Shown: piece by piece, positions 44,733-53,589 of the stretch
Layout: the number at the start of each line of letters is the position of its first letter
How positions within the stretch are numbered: position 1 is the first letter of the stretch
Source: Hymenobacter rubidus
Lineage (GTDB): Bacteria; Bacteroidota; Bacteroidia; Cytophagales; Hymenobacteraceae
Direction of reading: 5' to 3'
DNA: 64,000 nt
Assembly: GCF_016734815.1 (NCBI RefSeq)
Contig: NZ_JAERQF010000002.1
Span: 62,001-126,000 of the forward strand
Notes under the pieces: model-generated
What the model was told of the DNA's origin: nothing
Databases searched by the model: none
What the model saw: only the letters and a program-made list of their open reading frames with translations
Translations under genes and position numbers: made by a program

Positions 44733-45503
44733 ATGAAAATCGTTTCTTACAACGTCAACGGCCTGCGCTCGGCCCTGAGCAAAGGCCTGCTGGACTGGGT
44801 AGCTGAGGCCGCACCCGACGTGCTGTGCCTGCAGGAAATCAAGGCCAGCCGCGAGCCGATGGACGTGTCGGGCTTCGAGAAGCTGGGCTACTTCGCTTAC
44901 CTGCATCCGGCCCAGAAACCGGGCTACAGCGGCGTGGCCGTTTTCTCGAAGGTGGAGCCGAAAGCCGTGGTGCACGGCTGCGGCCAGCGTTGCTACGACG
45001 ACGAAGGCCGTGTACTACGGCTTGATTTTGAGGATGTATCGGTGCTGAATACCTACATGCCCTCGGGCACCAGCGGGCCGGAGCGGCAGGCCTTTAAGGT
45101 AGAGTGGCTGCACTTTTTTCGCGACTACGTGGCGAAGCTGCGAACCGATGGAAAAACCCCGCCGCTGCTCATCGGCGGCGACTTCAACTGCTGCCAGACG
45201 GCTATCGACCTGCACAACCCCAAGGCCAACCAGAACAGCCCCGGCTACACGCCGGAAGAACGACGGTGGTTTGCCGATTTTTTGGCCGATGGGCTGGTTG
45301 ATACTTTTCGGCATCACCACGGCGGGGCACCGGGCCATTACTCGTGGTGGAGCTACCGGGCCGGCTCGCGCGACCGCAACGTGGGCTGGCGCCTCGACCA
45401 CTGGCTGGCCGATGCGGCCCTGCAACCACGGCTGGCCGGCGCAGGTCTGTTGCCCGATGTGGTGCATTCTGACCATTGCCCGGCCTGGGTGGAGGTATTG
45501 TAG
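44733..45503 (+). CDS. xth: Exodeoxyribonuclease III
   Basis: A 256-residue AP endonuclease/exonuclease that cuts DNA at abasic sites in base-excision repair. Family motifs are complete: NVNGLRSAL, LCLQEIKA (metal-binding Glu), NTYMPSGTSG, GGDFNCC (catalytic Asp and Asn) and VVHSDHCP (catalytic His). It starts at ATG 44733, since the upstream frame is palindrome sequence. Length matches ExoA/Xth. Confidence 0.96.
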   Translation: MKIVSYNVNGLRSALSKGLLDWVAEAAPDVLCLQEIKASREPMDVSGFEKLGYFAYLHPAQKPGYSGVAVFSKVEPKAVVHGCGQRCYDDEGRVLRLDFEDVSVLNTYMPSGTSGPERQAFKVEWLHFFRDYVAKLRTDGKTPPLLIGGDFNCCQTAIDLHNPKANQNSPGYTPEERRWFADFLADGLVDTFRHHHGGAPGHYSWWSYRAGSRDRNVGWRLDHWLADAALQPRLAGAGLLPDVVHSDHCPAWVEVL

Positions 45504-45504
45504 C

Positions 45505-45616
45505 AGAACGAGTAGCGCGAAATTTCATTTCGCAATGAGCGAAGCGAATCCTACTTTCTGAAGTGGTTAGAACTCGCGCTGCTCGATGCAAAATGAAATT
45601 TCGCGCTACACGTTCT
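45505..45616. repeat. Inverted repeat with GTAGCGCGAAATTTC arms
   Basis: Arms 45505-45534 and 45587-45616 match at 28 of 30 positions; loop 52 bases. It shares the GTAGCGCGAA start with the palindrome at 34304-34388. Confidence 0.9.
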
Positions 45617-45679
45617 ATGCCCGCCAAACGAACCAAGCAGCCCGCTCCTGATGTATCTTTCCCAACTAAGACCTGATTT

Positions 45680-48600
45680 ATGGCGATGCTGATGGAGCGC
45701 GGCGCTTCGGCGGCCGAGTACCCCGCCCTGGCGCGGGTGCGAACGGAGCTGGAAGCCTTCAAGCGCAAGTTTTACCTTAACCTGCTGGTGCGTGGCTTGC
45801 TGGTGGCCGGTGGGCTGCTGCTCACATTTTTTGTGGCGTTCAACGGGCTCGAATATTTTCTTTACCTGCCCACCGTGGTGCGGGCCGGGCTGCTGTTTGG
45901 CTTCATCGGCCTCACTGTTTACAGCTTTGCCCGCTGGATTTGGACGCCGCTGGCCGCCCTCACCAACCTGCGCCGGCTGCTTAGCGACGAGCAGGCGGCC
46001 CGCCGGGTAGGGGAGTTGTTTCCCGAAGTGCAGGACCGCCTGCTCAATGCCTTGCAGCTGCAGGGCCAGGCCCGCGACAACGCCCTCATCACCGCCAGCC
46101 TGGAGCAGCGCGCCGCCCAAATGGGCGACATTTCCTTTGCCAAAGGCATCGATATTCAGCAGCAGAGCCGGCCGCTGTGGAAATACGCGGCTATTCCCGC
46201 CGCCGTGCTGCTGTTGCTGCTGGCGTTTTACCCCAGCTTCCTGGTGCAGGGCACCGAGCGTATCTGGCACTACAAGCGGGCGTATTCGCCGCCGGCGCCG
46301 TTTCAGTTTCAGATTAAAAACCCCAAGCTGACGGCTTTCAAAGGGGAAGATTTTACGCTGGATGTGGGCGTGGCGGGCAACGCGCTGCCGGCCGACGTGA
46401 GCATTGCCTTCGACGAAGGCGAGCGCAAGCTGAGCAAGGTAGCTGGGCGCGGCGACCGGTTCCGCTACACGTTTGAGCAGCCGCAGGGCGACGTGACGTT
46501 TCAGCTGAAAGGCGCCGGGTTTGCCTCGCCCGAGTACCAGCTCACGGTGCTGGAGCGGCCCAACCTGCGCGATTTTAAAGTCAATATCACCTACCCGGCT
46601 TACACCGGCAAGGCGGCCGAAACCATTGAAAACGGCGGCAACCTGACCGTGCCCGAAGGCAGCACGGTGCGCTGGGAATTTGCCACGGCCGCCACCGATG
46701 AGCTGGCGCTGGTGTTCCAGAACCCGGACGAGACGCTGGCCGCCACCGGCGACGACGGCACCTTCGTAGCCGAGCGGCGGGTACTGCGTTCGCAGCCCTA
46801 CGTGCTGCGCCTGAAAAACCCGGCCAGCCTCAACCGCGACCCCATTTCTTATCAACTCACGGCCGTGCCCGATTTGCCGCCCACGCTCACGCTGGAGGCT
46901 TTTTCGGATACCGTGACGCGGCGCTACCTGGCGCTGGGCGGCACCGTGCGCGACGACTACGGCCTGACCCGGCTGGAACTGCATTATGCATTGCGCCGCG
47001 CCGGGCAAGGACCAAATTCAGTCCCCAGTCGCGTAGGGGCCACGCCGCTGGGCTTGCCCCGTGAGAGCGCCGGCACTTATGCCTATACCTGGAACCTGGG
47101 TGCCCTGAACATGCACCCCGGCGACCGCCTCGAATACTTCGTGGAAGCCTGGGACAACGACGGGGTGCACGGCCCCAAGGCCACTCGCACCCGCCCGGCC
47201 GAGTTCCGCCTGCCGAGCAGCCGCGAATTGCGCCAGGAAATGCAGGCCCAGGCCCAATCCGTGGCCAGCCAAATGAGCCAGGCCGCCAAGCAAAGCGAGA
47301 AGCTGGAGCGCGAGCTGGCCAAAACTCAGGACAAACTGAAAACCAAGCGCGACCTGAGCTTCCAGGACCGCAAGCAGCTGGAAAACATGCTGGACCAGAA
47401 AAACCAGCTCAACCAGCAGATGGAGCAGATGCAAAGGATGTTTGACCAGCTGCAGCAGAAACAGGACCAGCTCAGTCCCAAAAGCGAGGAGCTGGCCAAA
47501 AAAGCCGAGGAGCTAAAAAAGCTGATGGCCGACCTGCTCGACCCCGAAACCAAGAAGCTCTACGACAAGCTGCAAAAGCTGCTGGAAGAAAAAAAACAGC
47601 CCGACGCCGAGATGCAGAAGCTGCTCCAACAGCTCGAAAACAAAGAAGATACTCTGCAAAAAGAGCTCGACCGCGCCCTCGAAATGTTTAAGCAGATGCA
47701 GCTGGAGCAGAAGGCCGAGGAAACCGCCAACAAGCTCGACGAGCTGGCCAAGCAGGAAGAAAAGCTGGCCGAAAAAACTGAGCAGAACGACAAGGAAAAC
47801 CCCGATAACAATGCCTCGAACCAGGAGCAGAAAGCCAAGCAGGAGCAACTCAAGCAGGAGCAGGCCCAGAACCAAAAGGAATTTGAAGACCTAAAAAAAG
47901 AGCTGCAAGACCTGAAACAGATGGACAAGGAGCTGGGCGACCAGAACGGCATGGACGAGCAGAAGCCCGAACAGGAGCAGACCGACCAGGACATGCAGGA
48001 AAGCCAGCAGAGCCTCAGCAAAAACCAGAACAAAAAGGCCGCCGGCAAGCAGAAAAGCGCCGCCTCGCGCATGAAGAAAATGGCGCAAAAAATGCGCGAC
48101 CAGATGAGCGAGGAGGAAAGCGACCAGGCCCAACAAAACATCGACGACCTGCGCGACATCCTCGAAAACCTGCTCACCCTGAGCTTCGACCAGGAGCAGC
48201 TAATGAAGGATTTCCGCAAGGTGAATCAGAGTGACCCGCGCTTCGTGCAGCTCGGCCAGACCCAGCGCAAGCTGCGCGACGACGCCAAAATCATTCAGGA
48301 TTCGCTCTACGCCCTGGCCAAGAAGGAGCCCAAGATTCAGAGCTTTGTGACCCGCGAAGTGGGCGAGATGAACGGCCGCATGGACGAGTCGCTCACCCAC
48401 ATCCAGCAGCGCGACCTGACGCGCGCCACCGCCACCGAGCAGCAGGCCATGACCAGCATGAACAACCTGGCACTGATGCTGCAAAGCTCCCTCAACCAGA
48501 TGCAGCAGGAAGCCAAGGCCGGCCAGGGCCCGCCCCAGGACGGCCCGGGCAAGCCCGGCAAAAAGAAAGGCAAGGGCAAAGGGCAGGGCCAGGGCAGCAA

Positions 48601-49210
48601 GCCCGGCCCCGGCAACATGGGCCAGATGCAGCAACAGCTCAACGAGCAGATTCAGAAACTCTCGCAGAGCGGCAAATCGGGCCGGGCCATGTCGGAAGAG
48701 CTGGCCAAGCTGGCCGGTCAGCAACAGATGCTGCGCCAGGCCATGCAGCAGCTCGACAAGATGCAGCAGGGCCAGGGCAAGCCCGGCGGTGCAGGCCAGG
48801 CCGGGCAGGGCAAAGACGGCAAGGATGGAAAAGAAGGCAAGGAAGGTGGCCCCAACGGCAAGGACGGCAAAAGCGACCAAGGCGGCGGCCAGGGCACCAG
48901 CGACATCAAGAAAATGATGGAACAAACCGAAACCGACCTCGTGAACAAGCGCCTGACCGAGGAAACCATCATGCGCCAGCAGCAAATCCTTACCCGCTTG
49001 CTGGAAGTAGAAAAATCGGCCCGTGAGCGCGACCAGGACACCAAACGCGAAGCCCAAGCTGCTCAGTATAAACCACCGGTTTTCCCGCCTGCCTTCGACA
49101 AATACAAGGTCAGCAAAGAACGCCAGACGGAATTACTACGTAGTACTCCACCAAGCCTCACTCCATACTATCAGCGCGAAGTGGGCGAATATTTTCAAAA
49201 AATCAAGTAA
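45680..49210 (+). CDS. DUF4175-family membrane protein with very long coiled coil
   Basis: A 1176-residue protein typical of Bacteroidota. Two transmembrane helices lie at about 36-56 and 65-85 and a third at about 163-183; an extracytoplasmic beta-rich domain follows (about 190-500). From about 510 to 1000 the sequence is mostly Gln, Lys, Glu and Leu with heptad character, a long coiled coil containing KLQKLLEEKKQPDAEMQKL. A Gly/Lys/Gln-rich collagen-like stretch (about 950-1085, GKDGKDGKEGKEGGPNGKDG) precedes a conserved end, PPSLTPYYQREVGEYF. Function is unknown; the architecture suggests a scaffold between membrane and envelope. Confidence 0.85.
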   Translation: MAMLMERGASAAEYPALARVRTELEAFKRKFYLNLLVRGLLVAGGLLLTFFVAFNGLEYFLYLPTVVRAGLLFGFIGLTVYSFARWIWTPLAALTNLRRLLSDEQAARRVGELFPEVQDRLLNALQLQGQARDNALITASLEQRAAQMGDISFAKGIDIQQQSRPLWKYAAIPAAVLLLLLAFYPSFLVQGTERIWHYKRAYSPPAPFQFQIKNPKLTAFKGEDFTLDVGVAGNALPADVSIAFDEGERKLSKVAGRGDRFRYTFEQPQGDVTFQLKGAGFASPEYQLTVLERPNLRDFKVNITYPAYTGKAAETIENGGNLTVPEGSTVRWEFATAATDELALVFQNPDETLAATGDDGTFVAERRVLRSQPYVLRLKNPASLNRDPISYQLTAVPDLPPTLTLEAFSDTVTRRYLALGGTVRDDYGLTRLELHYALRRAGQGPNSVPSRVGATPLGLPRESAGTYAYTWNLGALNMHPGDRLEYFVEAWDNDGVHGPKATRTRPAEFRLPSSRELRQEMQAQAQSVASQMSQAAKQSEKLERELAKTQDKLKTKRDLSFQDRKQLENMLDQKNQLNQQMEQMQRMFDQLQQKQDQLSPKSEELAKKAEELKKLMADLLDPETKKLYDKLQKLLEEKKQPDAEMQKLLQQLENKEDTLQKELDRALEMFKQMQLEQKAEETANKLDELAKQEEKLAEKTEQNDKENPDNNASNQEQKAKQEQLKQEQAQNQKEFEDLKKELQDLKQMDKELGDQNGMDEQKPEQEQTDQDMQESQQSLSKNQNKKAAGKQKSAASRMKKMAQKMRDQMSEEESDQAQQNIDDLRDILENLLTLSFDQEQLMKDFRKVNQSDPRFVQLGQTQRKLRDDAKIIQDSLYALAKKEPKIQSFVTREVGEMNGRMDESLTHIQQRDLTRATATEQQAMTSMNNLALMLQSSLNQMQQEAKAGQGPPQDGPGKPGKKKGKGKGQGQGSKPGPGNMGQMQQQLNEQIQKLSQSGKSGRAMSEELAKLAGQQQMLRQAMQQLDKMQQGQGKPGGAGQAGQGKDGKDGKEGKEGGPNGKDGKSDQGGGQGTSDIKKMMEQTETDLVNKRLTEETIMRQQQILTRLLEVEKSARERDQDTKREAQAAQYKPPVFPPAFDKYKVSKERQTELLRSTPPSLTPYYQREVGEYFQKIK

Positions 49211-49325
49211 CCATGGCCGGCCTCCCATCCAAACGTCTCCTGGTTTCGTTAACCGATTCATGTTCTGCCGGAACCAGGTAAGGTGGGCCCGCATAAATAG
49301 TGGTGGCGCTTTGCTGCCAAAAGAC

Positions 49326-49333
49326 TATTTTTG
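49326..49333 (+). promoter_or_regulatory. -7 promoter box (TATTTTTG) of the RsbW-like gene
   Basis: Matches TAnnTTTG and ends 41 bases before the start codon of the RsbW-like protein. Confidence 0.5.
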
Positions 49334-49374
49334 CCGCCCTTAACCCGCCGCCGTCCTACCTATCAAACCGCCTT

Positions 49375-49821
49375 ATGAAGCAGGTAAAAATTCAGATTCC
49401 GTCGCTCGTCGAAAACATCCGCGTGGTGGAGAGTTTCATCGATAACTCCAAGGATACCTTTCAGATTGAGGACGATATCTACGGCAACATCATGGTGGCC
49501 GTAACCGAAGCAGTAAATAACGCCATTCGCCACGGCAACAAATTCGATAAGGACAAGAACGTCTATTTGTCGCTGTACGTGGAGCCGCAACAGCTCAAAT
49601 TTGAGATTGAGGACGAGGGCGCCGGCTTCAATTACGACAACTTGGACGACCCCACGGCGCCCGAAAACCTGGAAAATCCCGGTGGCCGCGGCATCTTTCT
49701 CATTCGCCATTTGGCCGATGAAGTGGAATTTAGCAAAGACGGCCGCCGCGTGCAGCTCACGTTCCAGCTCGCGCCCGCACCCGCCGGCACAAACTCCACC
49801 GCCGACCACATCGCGGCCTGA
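49375..49821 (+). CDS. RsbW-like serine-protein kinase / ATP-binding anti-sigma-type protein
   Basis: A 148-residue HATPase (GHKL) protein. The N box VTEAVNNAIRHGN, the G1 box EDEGAGFNYDNL and the G2 region NPGGRGIFLIRHLADEVEF are intact, so it should bind ATP. RsbW-type proteins phosphorylate an STAS-domain antagonist and hold a sigma factor; no such partner (RsbV or a group IV sigma) is next to it, so the targets must be elsewhere. The next gene, YbeY, follows after five bases. Confidence 0.9.
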   Translation: MKQVKIQIPSLVENIRVVESFIDNSKDTFQIEDDIYGNIMVAVTEAVNNAIRHGNKFDKDKNVYLSLYVEPQQLKFEIEDEGAGFNYDNLDDPTAPENLENPGGRGIFLIRHLADEVEFSKDGRRVQLTFQLAPAPAGTNSTADHIAA

Positions 49822-49826
49822 TTGCC

Positions 49827-50324
49827 ATGATGAGTACCCCGCCGATGGGCCCGCCCCACCACGAAAACTTCCCACCCGGCGAGCTCCACCACGAAGCTCC
49901 CGGCATCGAGTTCATGGTGGAGGACGTGCCTGAATTTGAATTGTCCGATGCTGAAGGGGTAATTGACTGGATTGAGCGCGTGGCCAAGGTGCACGAGCAC
50001 CGCATTGTGCAGCTCACCTACATCTTTTGCTCCGATGACTACCTGCACCAGCTCAACGTCGAGTACCTCGACCACGACACGCTGACCGACGTCATCACCT
50101 TCGATAATTCGGACGACGCCGACATTCTGGAGGGCGACATCTTTATCAGCGTGGAGCGGGTGCGCGAGAATGCGCAGGACCTGGGCATCCCCTTCCGCGA
50201 CGAGCTGCACCGCGTCATGATTCACGGCGTGCTACACCTGCTCGGCTACCACGACAAAGACCTGCTGAGCCAAACGGCCATGCGCAAAAAGGAAGACGAC
50301 TGCCTGTCTCTCCGCACTTTTTAG
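49827..50324 (+). CDS. ybeY: rRNA maturation endoribonuclease YbeY
   Basis: A 165-residue metal-dependent RNase for 16S rRNA processing and ribosome quality control. The zinc-binding signature appears as HGVLHLLGYHDKD, with the two histidines of HGxLHLxGY; the third ligand position differs from the enterobacterial GYDH, as in other Bacteroidota members. The N-terminal 30 residues (MMSTPPMGPPHHENF) are Pro/His-rich and probably an extension; ATG 49827 was kept since no better start is visible. Confidence 0.92.
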   Translation: MMSTPPMGPPHHENFPPGELHHEAPGIEFMVEDVPEFELSDAEGVIDWIERVAKVHEHRIVQLTYIFCSDDYLHQLNVEYLDHDTLTDVITFDNSDDADILEGDIFISVERVRENAQDLGIPFRDELHRVMIHGVLHLLGYHDKDLLSQTAMRKKEDDCLSLRTF

Positions 50325-50351
50325 CCCAGCCGTTGTTGTTCAGCTAAGATT

Positions 50352-50469
50352 AAAAAGAACGTCATGCTGAGCGCAGTCGAAGCATCTCTCCCGTGTGACT
50401 AACCCTTATTAATGGGATTACTACTGCGGGAAAGATGCTTCGACTGCGCTCAGCATGACGTTCTTTTTA
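50352..50469. repeat. Intergenic palindrome, family 2 (about 42-bp arms)
   Basis: Arms 50352-50393 and 50427-50469 pair almost completely; the outer part continues through an A- and T-rich end (AAAAAGAACG/CGTTCTTTTT), so this copy may double as a terminator. Confidence 0.94.
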
Positions 50470-50499
50470 TAGGTTTCTAGTCGTCTTCCCGCTTTTTCC

Positions 50500-51231
50500 A
50501 TGTCTGCTTCCCCTTCTGCCCTGCCCATTATTCGGGGCGATGCGTTGGATTTTTACTTGGCCCAAGGCTACTACCGGATGCAGCAGGAATTATTCACCTG
50601 CCACTTCGTGCCCTTCGGCAAGCGCCTTTACACCGCCCACTGGCTGCGGCTGGACCTGAGCCGCGTAGAATGGGGCCCCGAGCAGCGCCGGCTGCTGCGC
50701 CGCAACGCCCGGTTTGCCGCCACCGTCTGCCCGTTTCGGCTCACCGAGGAATATGAGGAATTGTACGCCCGTTACCACGCCTCCATCACCTTCGATGCTG
50801 CTCCAACCATCGAAGCCGTGCTGCTTGGCGGTGAGCCCCACAACGCGTTCAACACCCAGGTCATCGAGCTGCGCGACGGCGAGCGCCTGATAGCTGCCGG
50901 CATCTTCGACCTTGGCGAGCGCACCATGGCCGGTATCCTGAATTTCTACGACCCCGATTACCGTCAATTCAGCCTCGGAAAGTACCTGCTGCTGCTGAAA
51001 ACCGACTACGCCCGCCGCCTGCGCCTGGAGTACTACTACCCCGGCTACCTCGTGCACGGCTACCCCAAATTCGATTACAAACTATTCGCCTGCGCGGCGG
51101 CCACCGAGGTTTTTGATAACGTGCGGGGCTTCTGGCAGCCTTTTTCCTGGGAAATCGTCAACGCGCATTCGGCCGAATTGCTGGATGAATGGCTGTCCGA
51201 AGACCTGCGCGAAATGGTCGACCCCGACTAA
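50500..51231 (+). CDS. Arginyl/leucyl-tRNA-protein transferase-like protein (ATE C-terminal type)
   Basis: A 243-residue GNAT-fold protein. Segments AQGYYRMQQELFTCHF, SLGKYLLLLKTDYARRL, YYYPGYLVHGYPKFDYKL match the C-terminal domain of ATE/Bpt enzymes, which add an amino acid from an aminoacyl-tRNA to protein N-termini, marking them for degradation (N-degron). The N-terminal ATE domain with its cysteine cluster is absent or divergent. Whether it still does protein aminoacylation is unproven. It stands between two palindromic elements. Confidence 0.75.
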   Translation: MSASPSALPIIRGDALDFYLAQGYYRMQQELFTCHFVPFGKRLYTAHWLRLDLSRVEWGPEQRRLLRRNARFAATVCPFRLTEEYEELYARYHASITFDAAPTIEAVLLGGEPHNAFNTQVIELRDGERLIAAGIFDLGERTMAGILNFYDPDYRQFSLGKYLLLLKTDYARRLRLEYYYPGYLVHGYPKFDYKLFACAAATEVFDNVRGFWQPFSWEIVNAHSAELLDEWLSEDLREMVDPD

Positions 51232-51300
51232 ACGGTTCTGCCTAACCCGAATTCCTGAACCCACAAGCCGTTTCACGTGAAACTGACAACTGGCTGCCTT

Positions 51301-51424
51301 TTAGCGCAGAGTTTCGCGGATTAAGCCGAGGTGCGCAAAGTTTTCCGGTTGAACTGTTTTAGTTATTCCGAACTTTGTCAAATACTTCGCGGAACTCAGC
51401 TCCCTCCGCGAAACTCTGCGCTTA
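51301..51424. repeat. Inverted repeat ending on the mnmG start codon
   Basis: Arms 51301-51320 and 51405-51424 match at 19 of 20 positions (GCGCAGAGTTTCGCGGA type). Inner segments around 51333-51346 and 51369-51380 also pair (GCAAAGTT/AACTTTG). The right arm ends at the A of the ATG. Confidence 0.88.
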
Positions 51425-53292
51425 TGTTTCAGCAAGAAGAATACGACGTCATTGTAGTAGGCGCGGGCCACGCCGGCTGCGAAGCCGCGGCTGCCGCCGC
51501 CAACCTCGGCTCGAAGGTGCTGCTGGTGACGATGAATATGAATACCATCGCCCAGATGTCGTGCAACCCCGCCATGGGCGGCGTGGCCAAGGGCCAGATT
51601 GTGCGCGAAATCGACGCGCTGGGCGGCCAGTCGGGCATCATCACCGACCAGACCATGATTCAGTTTCGGATGCTGAACCGCTCCAAGGGCCCCGCCATGT
51701 GGAGCCCCCGCGCCCAAAGCGACCGCATGCGCTTCGCCGAAGCCTGGCGCCTGACCCTGGAAGGCATCGCCAACGTGGACTTCTGGCAGGAAGCCGTGAC
51801 CGGCATCGTGGTGGAAAACGACGCCGTGGTAGGCGTGAAAACGCAGCTCGGCATTGAGTTCCGCGGCAAGTCGGTGGTGCTCACGAACGGCACCTTCCTG
51901 AACGGCCTCATCCACATCGGCGAGAAGAATTTTGGCGGTGGCCGGGCGGCCGAGAAAGGCAGCCGCGGTATCACTGAGCAGCTGGTGGAGCTGGGTTTTG
52001 AAGCCGGGCGCATGAAAACCGGCACCCCGCCCCGCGTGGACGGCCGCAGCCTGGACTACTCCAAAATGGAAGCCCAGGGCGGCGACGAGGTGCCCAGCAA
52101 ATTCTCCTACCTCGATACGCCGCGCCTCACGCAGCAGCGCCCCTGCTACATCACCTACACCAACGAGCGGGTGCACGACATCCTGCGCGAGGGTTTCGAG
52201 AAGTCGCCTATGTTCCAGGGCCGCATCAAGGGCCTGGGGCCGCGCTACTGCCCCAGCGTGGAGGACAAAATCAACCGTTTCGCCGACAAGGACCGCCACC
52301 AGATTTTTGTGGAGCCCGAGGGCTGGAGCACCGTGGAATGCTACATCAACGGCTTCAGCAGCTCGCTGCCGGAGGACGTGCAGTACCGCGCCCTGCGCGA
52401 AATAGCGGGCTTTGAGAACGCCAAGATGTTCCGCCCCGGCTACGCCATCGAGTACGACTTTTTCCCGCCTACCCAGCTGGCGCTCACGCTCGAAACCAAG
52501 CTGATTGCGGGTCTGTATTTCGCGGGCCAGATTAACGGCACCACGGGCTACGAGGAGGCCGCCTGCCAGGGCCTGATGGCTGGCATCAACGCCCACAACA
52601 AGGTGCACGGCAAACAGCCCTTCATTCTCAAAAGGAGCGAAGCCTACATCGGTGTGCTCATTGATGACCTGGTGAACAAAGGCACCGACGAGCCCTACCG
52701 CATGTTCACGAGCCGCGCCGAGCACCGCATTCTGCTGCGCCAGGATAATGCCGACCTGCGCCTCACGCCGCTGGGCCACGAGTTGGGCTTGGCGTCGGAT
52801 GAGCGGCTGGAGCGCGTGCGGATGAAGGAAGCCCAGACCGCCGAAATCGGCACGCTGTTCCAGAAATTCGCCATCGAGCCGGCCGAAATCAACCCGCTAC
52901 TGGTGGAGCTGGGCTCGGCCGAAATCCACGAAAAAACCCGCGCCGTGAACCTGCTGCGCCGCCCCAACGTGGAGCTGACCGACCTGCGCCGCGCCCTGCC
53001 CGCGCTCGATGAAGCGTTGGCGGCTTACGATGCAGAAGCATTGGAGCAGGCCATTATCAACATCAAGTACGAAACCTACCTGCTGAAGGAGCAGCAGCAG
53101 GCCGAGCGCATGCAGGAGCTGGAAAACTTCGTAATTCAGGGCCGGCTCGATTACCGCGCCATGCCCGCCCTCTCGCACGAGGCCCGCGAAAAGCTGCTCA
53201 AGATTCAACCAGAAACCATTGGGCAGGCCTCGCGCATCAGCGGCATCTCGCCCGCCGATGTGTCGGTACTGATGGTGTACTTGGGCCGTTAG
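51424..53292 (+). CDS. mnmG: tRNA uridine-5-carboxymethylaminomethyl modification enzyme MnmG (GidA)
   Basis: A 622-residue FAD enzyme which with MnmE modifies the wobble uridine of certain tRNAs. The FAD-binding motif GAGHAGCEAA, the segments SCNPAMGGVAKG, GRMKTGTPPRVDGRS, CPSVEDKI and INGTTGYEEAACQG, and the helical C-terminal domain (SRISGISPADVSVLMVYL) are all present, with family length. The start was set at ATG 51424; the upstream frame is inverted-repeat sequence. mnmG lies next to the origin in many bacteria, and here a DnaA-box cluster is 3.4 kb downstream. Confidence 0.97.
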   Translation: MFQQEEYDVIVVGAGHAGCEAAAAAANLGSKVLLVTMNMNTIAQMSCNPAMGGVAKGQIVREIDALGGQSGIITDQTMIQFRMLNRSKGPAMWSPRAQSDRMRFAEAWRLTLEGIANVDFWQEAVTGIVVENDAVVGVKTQLGIEFRGKSVVLTNGTFLNGLIHIGEKNFGGGRAAEKGSRGITEQLVELGFEAGRMKTGTPPRVDGRSLDYSKMEAQGGDEVPSKFSYLDTPRLTQQRPCYITYTNERVHDILREGFEKSPMFQGRIKGLGPRYCPSVEDKINRFADKDRHQIFVEPEGWSTVECYINGFSSSLPEDVQYRALREIAGFENAKMFRPGYAIEYDFFPPTQLALTLETKLIAGLYFAGQINGTTGYEEAACQGLMAGINAHNKVHGKQPFILKRSEAYIGVLIDDLVNKGTDEPYRMFTSRAEHRILLRQDNADLRLTPLGHELGLASDERLERVRMKEAQTAEIGTLFQKFAIEPAEINPLLVELGSAEIHEKTRAVNLLRRPNVELTDLRRALPALDEALAAYDAEALEQAIINIKYETYLLKEQQQAERMQELENFVIQGRLDYRAMPALSHEAREKLLKIQPETIGQASRISGISPADVSVLMVYLGR

Positions 53293-53302
53293 GTCATCTT
53301 TG

Positions 53303-53473
53303 AACGTCGTGCTGAGCGCAGCCAAAGCATCTTTACTGCGCCGTCTGTCATCCTGAGCAGAGCGAAGGACCTTATCACGTCATAACAAATAGTTGAAACG
53401 TGATAGGATGCTTCCTCCGTCAGCATGACAAATGGCACGGTAGAGATGCTGCGGCTACGCTCAGCACGACGTT
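53303..53473. repeat. Composite palindrome: family 1 nested in the loop of family 2
   Basis: Outer arms 53303-53337 and 53439-53473 enclose a family 1 hairpin with arms 53346-53379 and 53399-53430. The layout and junction are the same as at 33416-33604. The inner right arm is degraded (CTCCGTCAGCATGACA). Confidence 0.87.
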
Positions 53474-53589
53474 CTTTTTGCTCTGAAAATAGTCCGTTCC
53501 GTTCCTGCTAAAATCTTGCGAACTTTGCCGGGCTACGAATTATGCTGCGCCGCACTTGTGCCGGCCGGCTTTTGCCTTTAGAAGTATCC

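Noticed and set aside
45551-47008. A 485-codon minus-strand open frame
   Set aside because: Antisense shadow of the DUF4175 gene.
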